Part shown: one piece after another, positions 13,201 through 27,800 of the stretch
Layout: each line of letters starts with the position of its first letter
Position numbering within the stretch: the first letter of the stretch is position 1
Source: Mytilus galloprovincialis
Taxonomy: Eukaryota > Mollusca > Bivalvia > Mytilida > Mytilidae
Direction of reading: 5' to 3'
Length of the DNA stretch: 64,000 bases
NCBI RefSeq assembly: GCF_965363235.1
Contig: NC_134850.1
Location: 34,507,102 to 34,571,101 of the forward strand
Notes under the pieces: model-generated
What the model was told of the DNA's origin: nothing
Databases searched by the model: none
The model's input: the letters and a program-made list of their open reading frames with translations, nothing else
Made by a program: the position numbers and the translations under genes

Positions 13201-16200
13201 TCAGTGTAGGTATCTGTGGCAGTGGCTCTGTCTGTGTAGACGGCATTCTTATATTCACTAATTACCTGTACACAACAACAACATGATACAGTATCTGAAC
13301 AGCTACTATATCATGTATATAGTGCTATAATAATACAGATATACCATGCAGGGATATGTGATGGTTAGCCTTAACATAGCGTTTGTTGTCGGTTGTTGTA
13401 TATTTTTCATAAAAATATTCGCTAAAAGAGGGACGAAAAGGAGAAATATACCAGGGGACAACCAAACTTATCAATCGCAAATAAACTAAACATTTGTGAA
13501 AAAACTCAATCAAACTTAGCCTTACTTATTCATTGGGTTTTGACAATACAATTTATAAATGAATGACAGGTTTTATGTCCGGCATATAACCAATCCTTAA
13601 TATATATGCTATCAACCACCGTTAAAAGTAGTTATCAAAATATAAAAGGACTGAATATTTTTAGGTCTTTTGACCTGTGTATTTCGAAATGGTTGAAAAG
13701 GCACAGTTTACTAAAATATAATATGTCTTATTATTTCGAACAAATATGCAGTAAAACAAAATGGTCCTAGCAAAGACTTCAAACTCTAAAATGAATATAT
13801 AACTGTTAATACTTACAACTTCTTCGTTGTCGTTGTCAGTTACAAAGTACACATCATTAAATTTTCATGTGAGAGGATAATCGATTTACTGAAATGATGC
13901 ATGGTAAAACATGTAGAAAGGTAATTCCACGTAATGAGTAATATGATACTTTTAAGGAACTAGTATTGATATTGGATGTATTTAAAATATCTAGAAATAA
14001 GTTGATCCGGTATTGACAAATAACTAGCGTTCGGATAATAATATTTACAATTTTGTTTAAATCTTTCGATTTTAGTTAATAACACCATGAGTTATGAATG
14101 CCAACATAATGTAAAAAACATCAATAGAATAAATTTTCTACCCAATTGAATTAAGTGATCTCTTATGAATTGATGTTGCAAACTTCATTGTAGATTTATG
14201 AGAGAATGAAATACAATAACAAATATCTGAGACACAGTTTTGGAGGTCAAACTGTGTTGTGCAAGAATCTATAAAATATTTTGGGATGCTATGAATAACA
14301 AAGAAGCTAAATTCATTCAAGTATAGACATCACAATATGGCAACTAATTACATAACAATTAATGACGTAATAATTATGTCATAATGAAATTATCACAATT
14401 TGAAAGGTTAATCCTTCTTCTTTCTGTTGGTACCTCATTTATAAAATTTACAGAAAGATGAGTGGAATTACATCAGTTTAAAGATGTCTGATTGGAGATG
14501 AAAAATCTTTGTATTGTGCTATCTTAATTAGCACAATTTATTAAGCTTTGTAAAAACTCATTTACGTCGTTCGTGGCTAAATTATAACGTTTGTTAGCTC
14601 CAGTTCAAAGTTATTTCGGCTGGGTCAGCATATTTGGCATCTCAAAATCATTGAAATGCAATGCATGCAAGTAAAGGTAGAATCAATTTATACACATATA
14701 TTGATAAATGAAATTATTGGTACATTTAAATCAACGGATGTAAACATTAGATGATTGCCTATTTTTAAACGTAACGAAACATATTCATTGAAGTTGAATG
14801 TTTCAGACGTTTCCTTTCTAAGGTTTCTGTTATTTATTTGAAAATATTTGGGTTTTTTTAAGCTAGTTGAAACATATATCAGCTTTCTTGTAGATTGTTT
14901 GAATCCTTAACAAAACGGTACTTTTTACTCGAATATCCTATTAATTATTTTTATAACAAACTGTGCGTGTTAAAGACCGTACCTTGACCCATGATTATCA
15001 ACTTTGGTAAATTGTGACTTGGATGGAGAGTGGTCTCATTGGCACTCATACTACATCTCCCTATATCTTTTTACATAGGTAATTTACATTTTGAATATAA
15101 AGTACATACATTCACAGAATTTATGCATGGTAATCATCTATAGTAACAAAACAAACATTGCCATTGGTAGCGTCACATTAAATACATACTACACAATAAA
15201 GGGATGTAACGTTGTAAATTAAATGTTCTTACTTAAACATTAAGTCTTGGTAAAGGGTTACTAAAGAACTTAATTAATATTTTTAATTAATATCTATTTT
15301 CTAAAAATACATTTCTCCCCTAAATGTATATGATAAACATCGTGTTTGAATACATTGTTTTGTGTACAGTTAACCCACGGATACACAAGGCCTACTTTGA
15401 CTATCGACTGCATGTAGACAAAACCTGACTTACACTGCATGTAAACATTTTGTTTTATCAATGGAACACAATTGTGTTTAGTCTACGTGTGAATAACACT
15501 GACACAACACCGAATATATGGCAGTGTAAAAAGTAAAATCACAAAAATACTGAACTCAGAGGAAAATCAATTCGGAAAGTCCATAATCACATGGCAAAAT
15601 CAAATAACAAAACGCATCAAAAACGAATGGACAAGAACTGTCATATTCCTGACTTGGTACAGGTATTGGTGTAAGCACGTCTAAAAGTTCATTCAATATT
15701 TGAGGACATTGGTTTATCATTCATTTTTTGCTATAGAGTTGCTGCATACAAGAATGCTTTGAACCAATGTTTCATATTTGTAAATTGCTTGCAACTCTTT
15801 AAACGTTTTCCTAATATGGTAATCATTTTGCATCGTGCTGCTTGATCTCCGGTTTTCCATGTATAAGATATAAACTGTTTTCTTGTTGGCAACACTGTAT
15901 CATGATGCTATATTAGGTTTTTTCCCTTCTTTTTTTTTGGGCTGTCGTAGTGTGATTAGTTAGTTTGGTTATCGAAGGGAAAGCTTTTTTTTATATTGGT
16001 AAATATTTATTAGTGGGACTTTTGTGGTGTTTGTTTTTCATCTTGATTAATATATCTGATTTTCTCATTTGCTTTTATATTAAGTCTAAAATCAATGATA
16101 CACTTATGATTCCACAATTTGTTTTTGGAGTATATCTTTATTAAAAGCAAAAATATGGCAATGTATCTCTGATAGGCATTATAAAATAAATTTAAAAAAT

Positions 16201-18767
16201 AAAAAATAAAAAAAAACTATGAAAATACTACAACAATTCCCTCGATATGTTTGACATCCGGAGAAATATTGTAAACATTCATGATAGTATGTATACAAAG
16301 TATAACCCATAAAAGAAGAAAAATATAAAAACAAATGGCAATGATAAAAACGACTAAGCTATAATAATAGTTGATTCAAAATTTGCATAAAAACAATGAA
16401 AATGTATTGAACTGTTGTTTGATCATGTTGATTTGATGATAGCCGGCAAATTAACAAATTGCATTGTTTGAAAAAAGTATGAGTAAAATAAAGTAATCAT
16501 TTTAGATACTGTTAATTTATTATTGTTCGTTGAATATAAATTATTGTGGATATCGTGGTTTCTCAGTAATCACGAATTACAATGTACCATGAAATATAAA
16601 ATTTCTATTAAATTGTAAGCAGACTTCGGCAAAAAACACGAAATCAAATATCCACTTAACTGAAAGTTTAACTTAATCTAGTCAAATTTGTACCCACGCA
16701 AACAAATCCTACACAGTACAAACCAAATAGTAACAGCCATCCTTCAAATTATCTAAAGTAACAATTTTTTGTAAGCCATATTAAAGGGGAATAAGCTTCC
16801 AAATTCATGATCACCTATTCCACTCAAAAACATTATAAAACGTCAATCCAAAATGCAAAAAAGTCGTTAAGAAAAAAATTACAAATCATGGACTCGCTAT
16901 AATCATAATGTATAAAAACTTCCTTTGTATTCAAAGTCATAATAAACGAGTGACCGGTGAAAAATAATATTATTCCAATTCCTGAACCAATGCATACAAA
17001 CATCATAAACTTAGTCTTCTGTGCACGATTTTGTTATTTTTTTCGCATAAATTTCGTAGAATCGTCAATTTTTTTTCAATCGGTCAGTGTTGTTGTGAAC
17101 ATATGGCAGGTAATTAAAGTTCGTGTTTTGAAGCCGAAGTTTAACGATTGTCACCCGTTGTCAACAATCAACAAAGCATGGATATTGAGCACGTGTTTAA
17201 CATGTACAATCAGATAATAGTTTATTTTTAGAACATCCATGCTGATAACAAATGTATTAATGATTTTGTTACACTCAAAGTTGAATAAAAAAAATTAAAA
17301 CAACAATGTTAATATGCTGCGTGTATGTTTAAGAAAATTACAGCTATCACAAAGCTGAACAAAAAAAAACAAGAAAAGCATATAAGAAACACGAATATGA
17401 ATACAATAAAACCAACATTATAACTACAGACCTTAGGCTAATAAGTTCATCCATCTATCTCGTCATTTAGTTATATAAATTGATCAAACGTCAAAGAAAA
17501 AACATATACATACATACATATTATCAGCAATCTTGAATTAAAAAAAGTATGGAAATATCGATCAACATTGCTTTTTTTTATATTTCTGATAATGAAAACA
17601 TAAACAAACGCAAAATATAACACACTATTTTATGTGTGAACAAAATAATTAAAACCCATCTTATTTCTCTTCAACATTATACTTGCATATCATGCTAATG
17701 TTTTATCGATGAAAATATTTCAGTTTGATAAAAACATGAATGACAGTTTAACATTTTTTTTTGCAATGGTTGAGGGTCTCAGCAAGCAAACACAATTACA
17801 TATCTCACATTCGGAATAATTATCAAGATTATAACTACAATTCTTTATCATAACAGGGATTACAGCTTTAACTTGTTGTTTTTATTTTCCGTATTATTGT
17901 CATTCATTTGACATTCTTTTTTTCATTTCATTTTTGGCTTAAGTCGTCATTATATTGTACATATTTATTTCTTCGAACTTGAATAATTTTTTTTCCTTTG
18001 TGCATTTTACTATGTTTGTTGATTAATTGTGTTTCAAATTCTTCATTTTTTTTCACGTTTCTCAATACATTATGACAAATCATCTAAAATGATGTATTGA
18101 CACTCCAATGCAAATTCAATACGGGAAATCCATAAAAACATCAAATGCTATCAATCAACAAAATAACTGCCATATTCCTTATTTAGTACAGAGTAAATAG
18201 TTCGTGAAAACTTGTTTAACAGGTAAATAAATCTCCGACGTATGTGGTTTGTATATCAAGATGAATAAGTTCACAAATAAGGATCCGGAGGTCTCATGGC
18301 AATAAAAAAAAGACAATTTTTAATCTATCATTTGGGGAAGGGAAAATTGAAAGATTGATACATATTACTGTTCTAGACTATATATTTGTGATCACAAAAG
18401 ATCACCTTCCAACGAACGACGTCTACAAAAATTGGTCTGATTTCAGAATCGTAAATCAATCGTTATTATATGCATTTATATGATTACCAAAATTAAGTAT
18501 CGGCCATGCTTATGTTTAAAAAGTTGTTAAATAGTAAAATGTGAGATAAAATTCAATTCAGTCTTTAAGATACAGCTTGGAGTACATTGACTATTTACCA
18601 ACTATTTAATTTAATTGGTGAGAACAATCTTTAAACTGCTTAAACTACTTAAAAAGAAAAACAACATGTAATGATTACTTCAAATGCAGTTATGTTTACA
18701 CATACAATAATATGTTTTTATAGGCATTGTTAATTGTAAATCAGTAGAATCCAGAACTTGGTATACA
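10249..18767. other. Region between genes B and A
   Basis: About 8.5 kb separate the stop of gene B from the first supported exon of gene A. It holds one dispersed repeat copy (15528..15668) and AT-rich sequence. Any missing 5' exons, UTR exons or promoter of gene A should lie here. I saw no ZZ-type cysteine pattern on the minus strand and no convincing plus-strand gene. Confidence 0.45.
15528..15668 (+). repeat. Dispersed repeat, same family as 3836-4040
   Basis: Shares AAAATCACAAAAATACTGAAC and ACAAGAACTGTCATATTCCT; truncated after TTGGTACAGG. Confidence 0.6.
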
Positions 18768-18851
18768 TTAAACGTTAGTACTGGCAACAAAATATGTAAG
18801 TGCATAAAGAATTTGATTTGAACTCTGTGCTTCACCAGTTAATATTTGGTC
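18768..18851 (-). CDS. Gene B exon 36: terminal exon with stop
   Basis: 84 coding nt after acceptor tttcag, encoding DQILTGEAQSSNQILYALTY and FVASTNV, then TAA at 18770..18768. No clear polyadenylation signal could be chosen among the many AT-rich hexamers downstream. Confidence 0.68.
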   Translation of the reverse strand, partial: DQILTGEAQSSNQILYALTYFVASTNV

Positions 18852-21800
18852 CTGAAATATCAAAATAAAAATATGTGACAATGAACAATACGTTTATTGA
18901 AACATATGTTAGAACATTTGCACATCTTATAATTATAATTCTTGTGAATAGTTTTTTTTAATGTTTAATATCCAAATGTAGGTTCCTTTTGATGAAGGAT
19001 TATGACGTCGTATAGCGTATGGCGTTGTTAAATTGAACATAATGCATAAATCCTACAAAAATGGATGTTTGATCTGAAATATATCCACAACTTAACTGTG
19101 CAGAACAAAAAGATAATTTCAAAATGTTAATTATCAATATTCAATTAATTATTGACATCAATGCATTAAAACAAAAATACCGTCGAACAAGTTAATACGC
19201 CCGAACAATATGGCTTATGGCAGACAGTGAATTAGGTTTATTTAGGTTAAAATTATATTGCATTCAATGTTATAGGATTTAATAACTTATTTGCATTTAT
19301 TGTTCAAAAGTTACCGTTTGCAAATGTATATTTGTCGCTGTATCGATATCAATGAATGCATAGTTTCTTATGTTTGCTGCAATAGAATGAAATAAAATTA
19401 GTCAACATAATTTAACTTACTTCTAACATAATCATCTGATGACACAGACTGACTGTCAGAATCATTCTTATCCGACGATAAAAATCCAAATTGATAATCA
19501 TCGTCCTCATCTTCCGTTTGGTCTTCAAAATTCTCCAGAGTCTTGGCAATTTTTGATAACTGGAGTAAAAGAAAACACATATATTACATACAAAATTATC
19601 AGTTAAACAGCGAAATTATAATACCGAGTGATTTTTAAAACATGTTGCATGTAGACAAGCGGCCTATCGAAGTGATCAGGTCGTCATTAATAAGACACTT
19701 CATCCTCTGGTCTATGGTCTATACAAAACAAAACGCCAACAGTACCAACTTGTAAACTTTCATGTGTTTTCTGCATTTCCCTATCTGTAGACTGGGTGAA
19801 ACGTTTCAGACCTTTTGCATCGTCATTATGTTTGACGGAGTGACGTTACACTGCTGCTTAACCATTATGGAAAAAAAGTCGCTTACTAACCTAATTTAAA
19901 TTCGCAGAGTCTTCACGCAGTCCTGTTTGACCATCATAATTCTTAAAATGTTTAGGAAGTACGAAGTATAAGTATACTCCACAACATGTATGAAGCATTT
20001 ATTGAAAGATTAACGGTATTATTCAGTGTTATTTCATATCAGTAAAAAATTAGCTTCTCTTATTGGATAAAAAAGGGCCACATGACATTCAATATTCTTC
20101 AGTTATATATTTCATCGGTCATTAACAGAACAGACATACTAGAAAACCGGTCATAAACGGACTTGTTAACATGTTAATGCCCGGCGTGGTTTCTCTTGTA
20201 ATGACCAGTGGGGCGTGGTTTCTCTGTTCAGTGAGATATCCCCTTACTAACACATTTTCCTATTTAATTTTTTATTTAAGTTGAACTATCTACCATATGT
20301 TTTTGTAAACTACAAAATTATAGGAAACTTGATTTAGTGTTCATTTACTGAAAAATTGCACTTAAATGAATGGCAGTTACTTGTAGTTACATGTATTACT
20401 TCGACTAGTCTTCACTCTTTATAGAAACCGTACAATAACTCGATTTGGAATTTGTAAAAACAGGGTTCCTCCATGAAATAAACATAATAGTAACTGAAGA
20501 ACTGGTCGTAATCGTGATAAATAGACTACCCATAGGACAGTGGCATTGATCATGACTTCGCCTACAACATTATCACTGTCTAAGTCAATACCACTATACT
20601 GTGGGCAGTCCATTAATCACGATAATGACAAGTTGTTCAATAACTTTTATGCAATTTACAAGTAGGTTGTCTTTATATATACATGGTAAATGCAGAAATA
20701 AATATCTATATTATGTTTGAGTGAGGAATATCAAAACTTCATCAGTTAAAACAAATTTCATTTACGGAGGAAAACAACGATCAAGTATGTAAAGGGTTGA
20801 TTGCCGGATTTTTTTCGGAAATGCATTTTTTTTCGTGCACACTTTGTTGTGTAATTACATGTATGTATAACTAAATCATTTTTATAAAATAGTAGTATAC
20901 ATTGTCAAGTATTATATCAAATGTCAGAGTGTTATTACACTTAACGTTGATGTAAACACAATGTCAGATTAAGGGTGACATATTTTCCATTTCGAAATAG
21001 AAACATTTTTTCACATCACAGGATTGTGCATGTAACTACATCTATTATACTTAAAGTAGGTGTTATGCCATTTTTCCTTTAAAGAATCGGCTCCCTCGGT
21101 ATAGATCTTTACACAAAATGTCATTGTGCATTAACATATTTAATTAGAATTGTGATCACCTTGGCTTCCAATTTATTTGAATTAACTATCCAATGAACTT
21201 TTATGAATAATGTGGAGTCTCAAAAATCCTTAAAGGATTTTAGATGAGTAAACTTGCGTATGAAATATCAGACATGTATTAAACTACAAAATTGTCGACG
21301 GTCATATAACATTTGGGGTTCATCATTTAAATATAAACATTTTATATATATATGCGTTTGAACTGAATTAAAGATATATATATTATGAATATATTGCTAA
21401 CAAAAAATGCATGTATGTAAATATGTCTGAAATGTACTAAATTATAATCCTGTTACATTTGATAACTATGTTTCCATGTTGTCAAAATTAAAAAAAAAAT
21501 AATATTAAAAAATGAAATGTGTCAGTTGTTTTATCAAATAGATGGAATTTTATCCTTCAAAAAGTAGTATTTCTAAAACTATATTCAAACCATTATTGCG
21601 ATAAAACTAGCCCATATCTTATTTCGAATTCCTCAGTTGTTTTATCAATATGATTTGTTGATTCGTAAGGGATTCATACAATTTTGACAACATCACGAAC
21701 ATGTCATATGTCAGTTTTTTACCCTCAAATGTATGCCTGTCAAATATTTTCTTTATAATAAATAAATTGTACGCCTTTCAATATGTTGTGATACAATGTC

Positions 21801-24800
21801 AACTTACGTTGATAAAGAATTGTGCGCTAAAAACAGGAAAAAAATAGTTTTCAGAAACTACTAATTTGCTACACATGTGTTAATAATAAAATAGAGGTTG
21901 TGATAAAGACTTTGCGTTGTCAGTTTATTTTCGATTTATGAGTTTGACTGTCCCTTTGGTATCTTTCGTCCCTCTTTTAAAATGTATAAAATATCTATAC
22001 TTTTTAGAAATAAATGCCTGCTAACGTTCTCGGTTGGTGAAAATAAAAGGTTGTCATATACTTTTTTTTTAAATATTGACTTTCATTTAGTTTATGTATA
22101 CATTTAGAAGAAAAAAGACCAAACGAAAAATAGAATGTAATACCAACCATTGTCTTTATTCCTTTCAACTTTTTATCCACATGCTGCATGTTTTCCATTA
22201 TCTGAAAGAAGAGAAAACTATTGTGGCATATTTTTCTTTTGCTGATAACTTCCATTTAATTTTTTTCAAAGAATATTGTTTAAAGATTTAAATGAAATAT
22301 TTCGTCACATTAACACATAAGTTTGTAGTTACTGTCATTCATACGGGAATCGTAACATCCATTGAAATTACCAAACTGTATTTATGGAAGTAGACCTTAA
22401 ACAGAAAAATAACTCTAAAATCATCAGTACGTTAATGTCACCTGTTTTCATCAATATATACTAAGCTTCTCGGTTGCATAGATTATTTTAATCTGTTTAA
22501 GGTAAATGCTTTAAATTCATTGATGAAATTACAAAAGCATCATTGAATTAAAGAGTTATCTCCCTGAACCATTGTCTGCCCCCTTAATACAAATTATGAT
22601 CAGTATAGAGAAGGCAAATTATTAATACTGTATGTTTTAAATTATTTGCAGCGATATACCCTGATTGTGTTGAAGCGATTGAAAACACAGACTGATTAAT
22701 CAATTTAAGCATATTAATGTAATAATTTTGATTTGGTATAAATTAAAATTTAGAATTCAAGAGTGCTATCATACAAAGGCAATTGTTACAAAGTATCAAG
22801 CAGTACCATCGCAAACTATTATAAAATGCAACCGACAATTTTCCGATTTGTTTTAGTAGAATTTGTACTTTATCATACAAACATCAAAAAATAGTTAAGT
22901 TCTTAAATAATCCTTGCATTGATTTTATATTACAATATATGTTTTCAAACAAGATATGAATAATAAAAATCTAAAAAAATAATTATTTTATGACGTATCT
23001 GTTCCAGTAACCACATGTTCATATTGCAAAATATTAAAAATAGAAAGGTGAGATTCTCAACCAATTTACATACATGGCATGATACTAAGAGATCCAAGTA
23101 ATTATACACCGTGTGATGAACAAGAATATGTTTAGTTTACCTTCTCATTTTGTTTGCCATTTTTTTCGTTCTGTTTGTCTTGTTTTTCGTTCTGTTTGTC
23201 TTGTTTTTTGCTGTTTGTATCCATTTGTCTCTGCAACATCTGTACGATAGAAATTGTCAAGTTTACTTTTTAAAATGTTATTGGATTTAGAACATATGCA
23301 CAATCTTTTACAATTGAATTGCGTCACACAATGACATAAAAATTGAAGTTGAAGTAGAAAAAAATAAAAAGCTTGGAGTCAACTTGCATGCTAAAATGAT
23401 AAATAATGAAAAATAAACAACAAAACTAAAAAGCATGTAAACGCTACTGTTGACATATCTCATCATCCTCATAGCTCGCCTTAGTTATATCAACAGTCAC
23501 ATTGTCTTCATTTAGATATAAGAAGATGTGGTGTTTGTGTTTGTACTGTTTATGTCTAGAAGCTATCTGTTATTGATGCTGATGAGTGAAGCTTATTTGA
23601 ACTGTTATTGTTCTGTATGTCATGAAGTTGAACCCTTTTCTAAGCTTATCGGAGGGTTTGGCTCTATCAAATATGTTTAACCCGAGACAGTCTGTATGTT
23701 TGATTTTAAAGTCAGGAACCTATATTTCTGTTCATCATATTTAATATTCGTTCGCTTATTTTAATACACCTCAGACCTTTGATTTTCTTGTTTGAATTGT
23801 TTTACATTAAGAATTGTCAATATCTTTTCTAAAAAAGCTTTCTATCAGTTCATAAATATAACAGTATACATATCAGTTTAAAACATGGCTAAGATTATAC
23901 ATATCAGTTTAAAACATGGCTAAGATTATACATTGGATATATATCATAGTCCTAAAAAGAGTTGTGCTATTTAATCTAACATTTTGTGATAATTAATCTA
24001 CATAAATTGTCCTCAAGAACGTTTTTTTTTTTGTAAACACCGAGTGAAGAATGAAGGGTTTGGTTGAAAACTTTGAGCAAAGCCTATATCCAATATTGGT
24101 TTTCAAAATATCGTTCTCTCTTTATCTCTCCTTCTTTGTTTATAGATAAAGGAAGATGTGGTATGAGTGCCAATGACACAACTCTCATTCCAAGTCACAA
24201 TTTATATAAATGAACCATTATAGGTCAAGGTTCTGTCTTCAACACGGAGCCTAGGCTCACACCAAACAGCAAACTATAAAGGGTTCCAAAATTACTAGTG
24301 TAAAACCATTCAAACAGTTAAACCAACGATTCAATCTATATAAAAAACGAGAAACGAGAAACATTTATGAACCACATCAACAAACGACAACTACGGAATC
24401 AGATGTCCGACATAGGACATGTGCAAACAATTGCAGCGGGATCAAACGTTTTATGGTACCAAACCTTCTCCCGTTTCTAAAACGCTAACAGTAGCATAAC
24501 ATCACAACATAGAAATACACACTATAAAATATCAATTGAAATGACTTAACTCAATCAAAAAACGCAGTGACACAAATAAATTATAATTCATGTTTACCGT
24601 AATTCTGTCAACTTCAGAAAGGTCTATTTCCCTGAAAATGAATGTTATAGTAATCAGTCCTTCGTGATATCATCATAAACGTATCAAATTGGAACACTAA
24701 AAGAAATTCCCGGTTTGCTTGTAAAATTATGGAAATTCGACTATAGTTCCATAAATCAACGAGTGTATTTAATCTTAAGTGTATTTAATCTTAAAAAGGA

Positions 24801-27800
24801 ACGTTTGTCAGTTGATATATATGCTATGTCGGGCATGTTGGTTGGTAGATGGGTTCATCGGACACACTTTTTAAACTAGGTACCCTAATAATGCTAGTGA
24901 CCAAACTTCGTTGAATTTGTCTTGGCAGCTTCAGAAAAGAAGTTGTTTTTAAGATTACCATGTGAACGAAAAATTCGAAAACCATTTCAAATCATTACTA
25001 TTGAAATAATATTTTGTAGATGAATGCTTGATCGTTTCATAATTCAAGGATATTTGAAGCTCGCCTTTTTATTTATATTTTGATGATTTAAATCATGCAA
25101 CGGTCATTGAATGAACAGTAAGCTAAATATATGCGTCCGATGCAACCCCTGAGTGTCTCCCCATCAACACGAACGATTTTTTTTATTTTTTTTGGTGTTT
25201 TAACGAAACTTTTAAGCACCGGATTTAGACTATTTCATGGCGGCCAGTTATTATTGGTAGAGAAAGCTGGAGTGCCCGGAGAAAACCACAAACCTTCGAT
25301 AAGAAAACTGACACTCCTAGTCAATAAAGATTAGAGTCGAGTGCACCCGCACAAGCGAGGTTCGAAATTACAAACTCAGTGTTGACTACTTAGACCACTC
25401 GGCCACAGAGGCCCTTCAACACAAACGATAAAGAGTCGTAGTATGTTTTTTTTAAATGTATTTAGTTGCTTTATTTGTCAAAGAAAAAATTATGAAAATT
25501 GTTTTAAATCGTGAAAAAGCTGAGTGCAACATGACATTTGTGTGTACTCTCGGGAACTAACAGTCCACTAGAAATGCTATCTTCATAAAGCCAATTAATT
25601 GGAAAATAACAGTAGATATTTAGCGCTTCTGAAGCGATTTCTTAAACAAACGCATAACAACACATTTTAAAGTTGATGATGCATAAGACCAGAAACAAGC
25701 TCTATGATGAAATGAAACCTAACACATGGCGACAGACATGTTGAATTATTTTCAGCATCAGCAATCAGAAAAAGAGGGGCGAAATATACCTGAGGAACAG
25801 TCAAACTCACAGATAAAAAATAAACTGACAACGCCATGGCTAGCAAAGGAAAAGACAAACGAACCAATAATAGTACAAAAGACACAACATAGAAAACTAA
25901 ATAGTGAGCAACATGAACCCACCGAAAAAGCTGGGGCCGATTTAAGGTGCTCCGGAATTGTTACCAGATCCTGCTACACAAGTGGTACCCGTCGTGTTTC
26001 TCGTGCTACTACAAACCCGGTAAATAATCTAATCTAATATGCTACTGGAATACTCAAGTGATGACATGTGCAACCATTAATAGATGATGGTCAGGTATAT
26101 ATATATATATATATAGGCATTGTGTCAAATATTAATTCGAAAACTGGGATCAAAAAGTTAAGCTCGTTCAACATGTTAAAAATGTTTAAAGTCTCGACAA
26201 ATAGAGTATATGTATCTAACAAGTTGATTTCAACTTAGTCCTCTCAAGAGTTAAATATTAACGTGTGAAAAAGTAACGCTTTACTGAATATCAGAAGGCT
26301 GATGTTCGTTAGAGTGATGATAGTATTTTATTTTTGTATTTCAATGACTAAAAATTAATAAGAAATGTACAGGTCATCTGTCATTGAAGAGTGTTCGTTG
26401 CTGTCTACGAATGTGTATATTATATGAGTAACTTTCTGTAACTGTCCTTTCGACGTTAATTAAATATTCTTGATAACAAAAGATAAAAACATAAAGAGGA
26501 GTCATACAAAAAATCAAAACATATTCTCATTTGTGTCCGTCGGTATCATTTTGTTTTTGTTTCTGTAATTAGTAATTACTTCAGTTTCATCATGCATATC
26601 TTTTATATCGTCATGTTATTAAATTTACTGTTTGCAGAAGTATAAAATGTTCTAAATAATAAGGATATTCTTATCCCAAGCAGAAATCACTAGCCGTATT
26701 TGGCACAACTTTTTTGAACCTTTGATTATCAGTGCTGTAAAACTTTGTACTTGTTTTGACTTTCATACTTATGTATCTGGGCGTCACTTGTAAGTTTTGT
26801 GTGGACGACACGCACTTTTAACGTATCAAATTTTAAATCTGTGCCTTTTGTTAGCTATTATTTGTGTGTTTCTTTGTTTAATATGTTCTCCTATGTATTT
26901 GTCTAACATGTTCTTCTATGTATTTGTATTGTATTCCTGTAATGTCATGTTGTCATTTTAATGTTATATTTAACATTGTCATAAAAAGCGGGAGGTTTGG
27001 CATGCAACAACACCAGGTTCAACCAACCATTTGTTTCTTTTTAAAAAAAATGTCCTGTACCAAGTCAGGAATATGGCCATTGTTATCATGTTTTACAAAT
27101 TTCCTGTTTACAAAACTTTGAATTTTTCGAAAAACTAAGGATTTTCTTATCCCAGGCATAGATAACCTTAGCCGTATTTGGAACAACTTTTTGGAAATTT
27201 TGGACCCTCAATGCTCTTCAACTTTGAACTTGTTTGGTTTTACACATATTTTGATATGAGCGTCACAGATGAGTCTTATGTAGACGAAACGCGCGTCTGG
27301 CGTACTAAATTATAATCCTGGTACCTTTCATAATTATGTACACCACTGGGTCAATGCCACTGCTGGTGGACGTTTCGTATCGAGGGTATCACCAGCCATG
27401 TAGTCAACATTTCGGTGTTGACATGAATATCAATAATGTGATCATTTTTTTACAAATTTCCTGTTTACAAAACTTTGCATTTTTCGAAAAACTAAGGATT
27501 TTCTTATCACAAGCATAGATAACCTTCGCCATATTTGGCACAACGTTTTGGAAATTTTGTACCCTCAATGCTCTTCAACTTTGAACTTGTTTGGCTTGAT
27601 ACATATTTTGATATGAGCGTCACTGATGAGTCTTATGTAGACTAAACGCGCGTCTGGCGTACTAAATTATAATCCTGGTACCTTTGATAACCAATTATAT
27701 TATAGTTCGTTACTATGAGTGTTATATTTTAACGTTGTGTTTCTGTTGTGTCGTTTGTTTTCTCTTATATTTGTGTTTGAATTGACATTGCTATAAGACG

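Larger units (their letters stand above)
27120..27700 (+). repeat. Tandem pair of ~357-bp hammerhead-bearing repeat units
   Basis: Two direct copies with equivalent ribozyme positions at 27291 and 27648 (357 bp apart), each running from an AACTAAGGATTTTCTTATCC-type start to CTGGTACCTTT. Lies in a gene B intron, opposite to gene B. A tandem arrangement of short hammerhead units is the hallmark of retrozymes and of Penelope-like element pseudo-LTRs. Confidence 0.75.

Noticed and set aside
13813..13858. Possible gene A upstream exon coding YFVTDNDNEEV before a gtaagt donor
   Set aside because: No acceptable acceptor just upstream and no similarity to any gene B exon.
25340..25414. Possible functional tRNA gene on the minus strand
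   Set aside because: A- and B-box-like sequences are present, but no acceptor stem or anticodon arm closes; the shared body marks it as a SINE.
25726..26037. 103-codon plus-strand frame
   Set aside because: Reverse copy of the same dispersed repeat.
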